A stretch of 5,915 bases of DNA, from positions 1-5,915 of the forward strand of contig CAJBVG010000030.1 in NCBI GenBank assembly GCA_903958995.1, in the 5' to 3' direction. The position numbers and the translations under genes are program-made. Positions 1-5,081 of this stretch are shown here, in pieces. Each line of letters starts with the position of its first letter. The first letter of the stretch is position 1. The notes under the pieces are model-generated. The model saw only the letters and a list, made by a program, of their open reading frames with translations. It was not told the DNA's origin and searched no databases. Source of the stretch: an uncultured bacterium. Its GTDB lineage: Bacteria; Bacteroidota; Bacteroidia; Sphingobacteriales; Sphingobacteriaceae.

Positions 1-19
1 ACTAAAAAATGAATGTTAT

Positions 20-77
20 GGCTTAATGTTTATTGAGATCTTCGTTGGTTTGGTGGCTTACTATAGTGTTGAGATCT
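20..77. repeat. Imperfect direct repeat, about 35-bp period, upstream of the XRE gene
   Basis: Two copies of a 'tggctta ... ttgagatct' block are visible. The first has ggctta at 20-25 and ttgagatct at 33-41. The second has ggctta at 55-60 and ttgagatct at 69-77. The bases between the two conserved parts differ, and the spacing differs by one base. The second copy continues into a small palindrome, gagatctc, at 71-78. No coding potential is apparent around it, because all frames are broken by stops. It could be a duplicated regulator site or the decayed end of an upstream element; the sequence does not decide. Confidence 0.45.
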
Positions 78-90
78 CTTAAGTAATTGT

Positions 91-124
91 CAATCAAACT
101 AAAACAATTACAATAAAACTAAAA
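91..124. repeat. Short AT-rich tandem repeat, 20-bp period
   Basis: Positions 91-104 and 111-124 match at 13 of 14 positions; the shared core is aaactaaaa at 96-104 and 116-124. The repeat lies in the AT-rich leader of the XRE gene, between the larger direct repeat (20-77) and the palindrome (133-149). AT-rich tracts repeat easily by chance, so a function is not established. A promoter-proximal flexible tract or repeated protein site is possible. Confidence 0.35.
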
Positions 125-132
125 TTAATCTC

Positions 133-149
133 GATATTCTGAAAATATC
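133..149. promoter_or_regulatory. Perfect palindrome, candidate operator of the XRE gene
   Basis: GATATT (133-138), a 5-base spacer and AATATC (144-149) form a perfect inverted repeat whose right edge lies 28 bases before the ATG at 178. A ctgaaaat direct repeat overlaps it (139-146 and 151-158). The dyad size and its place just upstream of an XRE-family gene fit a dimeric HTH operator used for autoregulation. That role is inferred from position and symmetry only. The hexamer GATATT also occurs several times inside genes here, as Asp-Ile codons, so the half-site alone is not specific. Confidence 0.4.
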
Positions 150-177
150 TCTGAAAATGTAGATTTATTTTAGTGAT

Positions 178-537
178 ATGAAATCTACCATTGGCGATCG
201 TATCCGAGTGTTGCGTTTAATAAAGAATTTAAGTCAGGAGAATATGGCCAATGAGCTGAATATTTCGGTGGCTTCTTATTCTAACATTGAGCGCGATGTA
301 ACCGATATTACCGTGACAAGATTACTGCTTATTGCAGAAATTCTTCAGGTTCGTCCGAGTGATATTTTAGAAATGGATCGTGCGCAAATCATCGCCGAAT
401 CGGAGTCGCGCGATTATAAAGCGCAAATGAATGTGCAGAATGAAGTAGAGAAGTTAAAAACCCTCATCAACAAATTAAGCAAGGAAATAGATTTATTAAA
501 AACGAAATCGAAGCCTGCATCAAAATCTAAAAAATAG
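178..537 (+). CDS. XRE-family HTH transcriptional regulator with coiled-coil tail
   Basis: This 119-residue protein is a predicted DNA-binding regulator. An XRE/Cro-CI type helix-turn-helix spans about residues 6-64. It includes the LSQENMANELNIS helix-turn segment (18-30), the SVASYSNIER recognition helix (30-39), and the closing ILQVRPSDILE segment (55-65). Residues about 84-108 form a likely coiled coil, which suggests oligomerisation, and the protein ends in a lysine/serine-rich tail (109-119). Small Bacteroidota XRE proteins often have this layout. The start is well fixed: an in-frame TAG lies at 160-162 and ATG 178 is the first useful start after it. No Shine-Dalgarno is seen. A palindrome just upstream (133-149) could be its own operator. 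The gene converges on the response regulator at 538-1002 with no spacer. It is the only DNA-binding protein visible in the window, so it is a candidate controller of the neighbouring operon, but no target is proven. Confidence 0.9.
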   Translation: MKSTIGDRIRVLRLIKNLSQENMANELNISVASYSNIERDVTDITVTRLLLIAEILQVRPSDILEMDRAQIIAESESRDYKAQMNVQNEVEKLKTLINKLSKEIDLLKTKSKPASKSKK

Positions 538-1002
538 TTAAGAAAGTAATTTCTGGCGGAGTAAAAATTCCAACTGCTCATTAGCTCTAGTTAAACTTTG
601 CAGTAATTTTTTATTCTCCTTTCTCAATGAAAAAATCTCATAAGCGTTGTTAATAACAACACGCATTTGCTGTTCGTCCCAAGGCTTAGTGATGTATTGA
701 AAAATCTGCCCTTTGTTAATAGCATCAATTACCGCTTGAATATCGGCGTAGCCAGTAAGTAACATACGAATAGCTTCAGGGTATTCGTCGATAATACTCG
801 CTAAGAAATCAACCCCAGTAATGCCAGGCATTCTTTGGTCGGTAATTATTATCTCAAAAGAGTCGGTTTTTAGAAGTTCTTTAGCCGCTAATGCTGAAAG
901 GGCAACTGTTACATCATATTCCCTACGAAAAGCCGCTTTGAATGAATTTAGGTTGTTTTCCTCATCGTCGACATATAGGATTTTAATTCTAGACTCAGCC
1001 AT
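538..1002 (-). CDS. Stand-alone response regulator (receiver domain only)
   Basis: This 154-residue protein has a complete CheY-like receiver at about residues 6-125. The acidic pair D12/D13, the phosphoacceptor D55 within ITDQRMPG, the switch residue T83 within LLTGY, and K106 within KPWD are all present, so it should be phosphorylatable. This signature (DQRMPG, LTGYADIQA, KPWD) is typical of receivers found in RpfG/HupR-like and hybrid proteins. Residues about 126-154 form a charged helical, coiled-coil-like tail ending in RQKLLS, and there is no DNA-binding or enzymatic output domain. The start is supported by an in-frame stop at plus-strand 1018-1020, six codons upstream. The gene is divergent from the ThiF-like operon across 130 bp. 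Its receiver is 69/125 identical, without gaps, to the receiver of the gene at 5082, so the two are paralogues. A role as a phosphate sink or shuttle for the operon's kinases is inferred. Confidence 0.92.
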   Translation of the reverse strand: MAESRIKILYVDDEENNLNSFKAAFRREYDVTVALSALAAKELLKTDSFEIIITDQRMPGITGVDFLASIIDEYPEAIRMLLTGYADIQAVIDAINKGQIFQYITKPWDEQQMRVVINNAYEIFSLRKENKKLLQSLTRANEQLEFLLRQKLLS

Positions 1003-1132
1003 CGTATTTATCGTAGTTTATAGTGAAAACGTCTGTAAAAAATTAAAATAAACGATTATTTTTCATAAATATCGGATTTTATTTGGATATTTAGTACTTA
1101 AAATAGGAATACAAGCTTAATTAAACAACAAA
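1003..1132. promoter_or_regulatory. Divergent promoter region between response regulator and E1-like operon
   Basis: This 130-bp AT-rich stretch separates two divergent starts, so it must carry promoters for both the response regulator (minus strand) and the four-gene operon (plus strand), unless one is transcribed from further away. No convincing Bacteroidota -7 box (TAnnTTTG) is seen. A TTTG at 1082-1085 could be a -33 element with a poor TA-containing partner near 1104-1111, but the match is weak. The plus-strand leader just before ATG 1133 is A-rich (ttaattaaacaacaaa), typical of translation starts in this phylum. A perfect inverted repeat lies at 1066-1093. Confidence 0.6.
1066..1093. 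promoter_or_regulatory. Perfect 8-bp inverted repeat in the divergent promoter region
   Basis: TAAATATC (1066-1073) and GATATTTA (1086-1093) are exact reverse complements separated by 12 bases. The repeat ends 39 bases before the operon's ATG and lies near the middle of the divergent region, where one bound regulator could affect both directions. Its hexamer arms (AATATC/GATATT) match those of the palindrome before the XRE gene, but in the opposite arrangement and with a longer spacer. An operator is possible. The AT-rich content makes a chance match plausible, and there is no U-tract to suggest a terminator. Confidence 0.35.
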
Positions 1133-2227
1133 ATGTTAAAATATAAAGAAAGCACATTGAGCAATGCCTTCTTACCTACGATTTTTAACATCAACAACAC
1201 AAGTGAGCACCTGAAAGTTCAACAGATTATCGATGAAAATACAGATGTAATGATTTTAGACGAGATTCAGAGTCAGCTGCGCGAACTAATAAAAATTAGA
1301 AATCCGCAACGAAGCCTGAATGATTCTGAGTACAACGAGCAAATTGATGTTTTGCTCGATGGTAAATCATCAGATTACTATGGTTGTTGGGTGTATTATC
1401 CATGGAATAAGAAGCTAGTCCATTTATTGGGCAAAGCTGAATTTGTGGAATTACGTACCAGTAGAAATCTTTATAAAATTACTCCAGAAGAGCGTACCGA
1501 ATTATTAACGAAGAAGATTGGTATTATCGGTTTATCGGTTGGGCAAATGATAGCCTTAACTATTGCGATGGAGCGTACTTGTGATGAAATTCGTTTAGCA
1601 GATTTTGATCTTATCGAGTTAAGCAACATGAATCGCATCCGTACATCAGTAACCAATATTGGCATATCTAAAGCTGTTGTAGCTGCACGCGAAATTGCAG
1701 AGCTCGATCCATACATCAACGTAAAAATATTTTTAGAAGGAATTACAGAAAATAATATCGATAGCTTTTTACTCGACGATGGTAAACTCGATTTACTCAT
1801 TGAAGAATGTGATGGCTTAGATGTAAAAATATTGAGCAGAATAAAAGCTCGTGAATACGGTATACCGGTAGTCATGGAAACGAACGATCGTGGGATGGTC
1901 GATATTGAACGTTATGACTTGGAGCCAAACCGTGCTTTATTGCATGGCTTAATACCTGAAAACATGGGCGACCTTACTGCCTTACGCAACCTCAGCAACC
2001 AGGAAAAATTGCCTTTACTAGGCGCAATGGTTGGAATTGAACATATCTCCGAGCGCATGCGAATGTCGCTCGGAGAAATGGGCAAAACCATTTCTACCTG
2101 GCCTCAGTTAGCATCATCTGTAGTACTTGGGGGTGCTATGGTTACCGACATTAGTAGAAGAATACTTTTAAAACAATTTATGCTCTCTGGCAGATATTAT
2201 GTTGATTTCAACGAATTAATTCAATAA
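1133..2227 (+). CDS. E1/ThiF-like adenylating protein, Rv1355c-like family
   Basis: This 364-residue protein has a Rossmann-type E1-like domain at about residues 105-350. E1-like proteins bind ATP and adenylate a carboxylate, as MoeB and ThiF do for sulfur-carrier proteins. The family elements are visible: R108/R111 before the fold, a GLSVGQ nucleotide loop (133-138), ADFD with D157/D159, SNMNR with N165, N167 and R168, lysine K180, and D227 in EECDGLD. By pattern these correspond to the MoeB Asp, Arg, Lys and Asp of the ATP site. The C-terminal block with STWPQLASS (321-329) and RRILL fits the family I recognise as like Mycobacterium Rv1355c. To my knowledge that protein carries an extra nitroreductase-like domain, which is absent here. 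Only three cysteines occur (C85, C150, C226) and there is no CxxC zinc pair or obvious thiol-transfer cysteine, so adenylation without sulfur transfer is likelier. An in-frame TAA at 1118-1120 fixes the start. It heads the operon, 15 bp before the GNAT gene. The substrate is unknown, and no ubiquitin-like or carrier protein is in the window. Confidence 0.85.
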   Translation: MLKYKESTLSNAFLPTIFNINNTSEHLKVQQIIDENTDVMILDEIQSQLRELIKIRNPQRSLNDSEYNEQIDVLLDGKSSDYYGCWVYYPWNKKLVHLLGKAEFVELRTSRNLYKITPEERTELLTKKIGIIGLSVGQMIALTIAMERTCDEIRLADFDLIELSNMNRIRTSVTNIGISKAVVAAREIAELDPYINVKIFLEGITENNIDSFLLDDGKLDLLIEECDGLDVKILSRIKAREYGIPVVMETNDRGMVDIERYDLEPNRALLHGLIPENMGDLTALRNLSNQEKLPLLGAMVGIEHISERMRMSLGEMGKTISTWPQLASSVVLGGAMVTDISRRILLKQFMLSGRYYVDFNELIQ

Positions 2228-2242
2228 TAATGAACCGGAATA

Positions 2243-2935
2243 ATGATAAAAATTAGAGCCTTTAGAGCCATCGATGATCAAGAGGCCTGCTTGAAGTTTA
2301 TTGAAGGTCATCGAAGATTATTGGAAATACATTTTGGCGTTGCGAAAGTAACGTCTACGAATGTTGACTGGATAAAAAGTGAACATACAATAGTGATTAT
2401 TGTTGAAAATGAAAGTGGCGATAAAGTATATGGAGGCGCTCGCGTGCAAATGGTCGATGGTGAAATTCCTTTACCAATTGAACATGCTCTAGGACATTAC
2501 GATCCGAAAATTTTTGATGTAGTAAAACCAGGTTGTGCTGAAATCTGTGGAATGTGGAATTCGATGGAAGTGGCTGGAATGGGAATAGGAAGTTTGATTT
2601 TATGTAGAGTAAGTGTTGCAATAGTAAACCAATTACCCATTGATAAAATATACATGTTGTGTGCCCCAGTAACCACTAGAATGGGAAAGAGAGTAGGTGC
2701 TGTTATTGAAGAAAGCCTTGGTGATAAAGGAATATTCTTTTATCCCAAAGATGATTTTGTTGCAACTGCAATGGCTATCTTAGATGTTAACGATTTAGTG
2801 CACGCAGAAGAAAAAGAACGAATTAACATTTTAGAATTGCGAGAAAAACCCAATCAATTAAAAATCGAAAAAGGTCCTAAAGGCGAATTTGAAGTGATGT
2901 ACCAATTAGAAATACCTAATTTAAATGAGCATTAA
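2243..2935 (+). CDS. GNAT-fold acyltransferase, possibly autoinducer/N-acyl-amino-acid synthase-like
   Basis: This 230-residue protein is a predicted cytosolic acyl-CoA or acyl-ACP dependent N-acyltransferase. It has the alternating strand-helix order of the GNAT fold: a first strand and helix (2-30), strands at about 47-54 and 61-70, a core strand with CAEICGMWNS (98-107), then VAGMGIGSLIL (110-120), which resembles the phosphopantetheine-binding loop and following helix. A next strand and helix lie at about 135-152 (YMLCAPVTTRMGKRVG). The long central strand and the LPIE segment (76-79) recall LuxI/FeeM-type synthases, but the E-x-S-R core of those enzymes is replaced by EICGMWN, so the acyl donor and acceptor cannot be assigned. 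Five cysteines (16, 98, 102, 121, 140) are notable. It sits 15 bp after the E1-like gene and 3 bp before the sensor kinase. That placing suggests a joint pathway with the adenylating enzyme and a product or substrate linked to sensing. A simple protein or amino-acid acetyltransferase is the alternative. Confidence 0.7.
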   Translation: MIKIRAFRAIDDQEACLKFIEGHRRLLEIHFGVAKVTSTNVDWIKSEHTIVIIVENESGDKVYGGARVQMVDGEIPLPIEHALGHYDPKIFDVVKPGCAEICGMWNSMEVAGMGIGSLILCRVSVAIVNQLPIDKIYMLCAPVTTRMGKRVGAVIEESLGDKGIFFYPKDDFVATAMAILDVNDLVHAEEKERINILELREKPNQLKIEKGPKGEFEVMYQLEIPNLNEH

Positions 2936-2938
2936 CTT

Positions 2939-5080
2939 ATGAAGAAACTCAAACTCTTGTTTCTATTTATTTTAGTAGTATTATTTCATTCTGCATCTGC
3001 CAACGACACTACCATTTTTAATAATGAGAATATCATTCAGTCTATTGGGAAAGATATTCAAATACTTAGTGATGAAACAAATACTCTAACCTTTGATGAT
3101 GTTTTTAATTCAAAAGATTTTAAATTAAGTACAGAAAATGTACCTAACCTCGGTATTAGTAAAAGCACTCACTGGGTTCGTTTCTCCATTAAAAATGAAT
3201 TAAAAAACAGACGACTATTACTCCAACTGCAGTATCCTATTATTGATGAAATTGAATTTTATAAACCAACTGCTGATCATCAATACGAAAAAATAATTTC
3301 AGGAGAATTGGTCCCGTTTGAAAACCGAGAAATAAACAATCAAAACTTCTTATACTATTTAGATATACCCGAAGGAGAAACGCATACTTATTACTTTAAG
3401 TTACGTAGTGGTGAACAAATTCAAGTACCCTTATTAATTGGAGCTCAAAAACCAATCTTCGAAGACCTCATTCAAAAGGATTTAGTATTTGGTTTATATA
3501 TCGGTATTATTTTGGTAATGGCGATTTATAATCTGTTTGTTTACTTCTCTGTACGCGATAGAAGTTATTTATATTATGTAGCCTACATTGTTTTTGTTGG
3601 ACTAACGCAAGCAGTTCTGCAAGGCTATGGCTTTAAATACTTATGGCCGAACTCAACTTGGTTAGTATTGCAAAGTACATTTTTAGTCCCGGTGTTTAAT
3701 GGTTGGACAGCCATTGCTTTTGTGAAGCATTTTTTAAATACTAAAGAAAATTATAAGACGGGTGATCGAATATTAAATATCATTTTCTTTTTCTATACCA
3801 TTTGTTTCTTCCTAAGTATAGCTAATCAATTTTATATAGCACAAAATTTAGTACAGCTTACAGCCTTGACTGGCTCTTTACTTACCATCTATGTTGCATA
3901 TAGAATTGGAAAGCAAGGATACCGCCCAGCTTATTATTTCCTAGTAGCTTGGACCATCTTCTTATTAAGTGTTGTGATTTTTGTGTTAAAGAATTTTAAT
4001 ATACTTCCTTATAATGACATGACCTTCTATTCTTTGCAAGTAGGTTCTGCATTGGAAGTAACTTTACTATCATTTGCACTTGCTAATAAAATTAATATTT
4101 ATCGAAAAGAAAAAGAAGAATCGCAATTAGAAGCTTTACGTGTTTCGCAAGAAAATGAAAGAATAATTCGCGAGCAAAATGTAATGTTGGAAGTGAAGGT
4201 TGAAGAACGTACTCGCGCTTTAAATCAATCAAACTTAGATTTAAACCTTGCATTAACGGATCTCAAAAATGCGCAAACTCAATTGGTAGATGCCGAGAAG
4301 ATGGCATCTCTCGGTCAGTTAACCGCAGGTATTGCGCACGAAATTAACAACCCAATTAACTTCGTAAGCTCTAATATAAAACCACTTCGAAGAGACATTG
4401 AAGATATACAAGAACTGATTGCTAAATATGAGGAACTGGTAGATAAACATAGTTTGTCGGAGCAGTTTGGTGAAGTTGCCAAACTAAAAAAGGAACTCGA
4501 CTATGATTATTTAAAACACGAAATTGATGTGCTTTTAAAAGGAATGGCAGATGGTGCAGGACGAACAGTAGAAATTGTAAAAGGGTTGAAGAGTTTTTCT
4601 CGTTTAGATGAATCTGATTTGAAATATGCCAATGTAAACGAAGGAATTGATTCAACGCTCATTATATTAAGCAGCACCTTTAGAGGTAAAATTAATATGG
4701 TAAAGGAGCTTGGTCAAATTCCAGAAATAGAATGTTACGCAGGAAAATTGAATCAGGTATTCATGAATATTATCAATAATGCAGCTCAAGCAGTTTTGGC
4801 GATTCACTCGAATGATGATGATGGTAAAGTTATTATCCGAACACAAAACAATGGTGATACCATAAGTATACATATTATTGATAACGGAACTGGAATGTCT
4901 GAGGAAGTGCGCAGTAAAATTTTCGATCCGTTCTTTACTACTAAAAAGGCTGGGGAGGGCACAGGCCTAGGCTTATCTATTGTTTACAGCATTATTGAGC
5001 TTCATAAAGGAAGCATCGAAGTAAAATCTACACTTGGTGTAGGTACTGAATTTATTATTACTCTACCGCTCAACCAATAA
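2939..5080 (+). CDS. 7TMR-DISM sensor histidine kinase
   Basis: This 713-residue inner-membrane kinase begins with a signal peptide (about 1-21, cleavage after ASA). A periplasmic DISMED2-type beta-rich ligand domain follows (about 30-170), with THWVRFSIKN near 77-86 and a YYFKLRSG strand at 151-158. Seven hydrophobic helices lie at about 182-204, 209-229, 242-262, 278-298, 303-321, 330-350 and 362-383. A coiled coil (388-455) then leads to the dimerisation domain with LTAGIAHEINNP; H467 is the phosphorylated histidine. The helical hairpin is longer than usual (about 480-555), a variant known in many HAMP-less kinases. The ATP-binding domain has an N box (N605-A618, with N610 and N614), a G1 box DNGTGM (648-653), FDPFFTTK (662-669) and GEGTGLGLS (672-680). 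All catalytic boxes are intact. DISMED2 domains are thought to bind carbohydrate-like or other small ligands; the ligand here is unknown. It starts 3 bp after the GNAT gene and ends 1 bp before its likely partner receiver. It has no receiver of its own. Confidence 0.95.
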   Translation: MKKLKLLFLFILVVLFHSASANDTTIFNNENIIQSIGKDIQILSDETNTLTFDDVFNSKDFKLSTENVPNLGISKSTHWVRFSIKNELKNRRLLLQLQYPIIDEIEFYKPTADHQYEKIISGELVPFENREINNQNFLYYLDIPEGETHTYYFKLRSGEQIQVPLLIGAQKPIFEDLIQKDLVFGLYIGIILVMAIYNLFVYFSVRDRSYLYYVAYIVFVGLTQAVLQGYGFKYLWPNSTWLVLQSTFLVPVFNGWTAIAFVKHFLNTKENYKTGDRILNIIFFFYTICFFLSIANQFYIAQNLVQLTALTGSLLTIYVAYRIGKQGYRPAYYFLVAWTIFLLSVVIFVLKNFNILPYNDMTFYSLQVGSALEVTLLSFALANKINIYRKEKEESQLEALRVSQENERIIREQNVMLEVKVEERTRALNQSNLDLNLALTDLKNAQTQLVDAEKMASLGQLTAGIAHEINNPINFVSSNIKPLRRDIEDIQELIAKYEELVDKHSLSEQFGEVAKLKKELDYDYLKHEIDVLLKGMADGAGRTVEIVKGLKSFSRLDESDLKYANVNEGIDSTLIILSSTFRGKINMVKELGQIPEIECYAGKLNQVFMNIINNAAQAVLAIHSNDDDGKVIIRTQNNGDTISIHIIDNGTGMSEEVRSKIFDPFFTTKKAGEGTGLGLSIVYSIIELHKGSIEVKSTLGVGTEFIITLPLNQ

Positions 5081-5081
5081 C

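Noticed and set aside
1..177. Possible end of an upstream gene, tRNA or small RNA
   Set aside because: All frames carry close stops, no cloverleaf or GC-rich stem is visible, and only short repeats stand out.
527..554. Hairpin agaaa-gtaa-tttct (541-554) next to an A-rich tract, a possible terminator for the minus-strand response regulator
   Set aside because: The stem is only 5 bp with one G-C pair and lies inside the coding end of the gene. The T-run on the minus strand is interrupted (taactatttttt). It is too weak to call as a terminator.
821..1051. Plus-strand open frame of 76 codons
   Set aside because: It lies opposite the response regulator, whose receiver motifs are complete. The translated product has no recognisable domain.
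1471..1875. Minus-strand open frame of 134 codons
   Set aside because: It is antisense to the E1-like gene, across its conserved ATP-site motifs. The product is serine-rich low-complexity sequence, typical of a shadow frame.
2230..2256. Short frame starting at ATG 2230 between the E1-like and GNAT genes
   Set aside because: It stops after eight codons. The ATG at 2243 opens the real GNAT frame.
2397..2621. Minus-strand open frame of 74 codons inside the acyltransferase gene
   Set aside because: It is antisense to the GNAT core and has no domain, no leader and no neighbouring partner.
4422..4873. Two minus-strand open frames inside the sensor kinase gene
   Set aside because: Both lie opposite the intact HisKA/HATPase coding sequence and show no domain features of their own.
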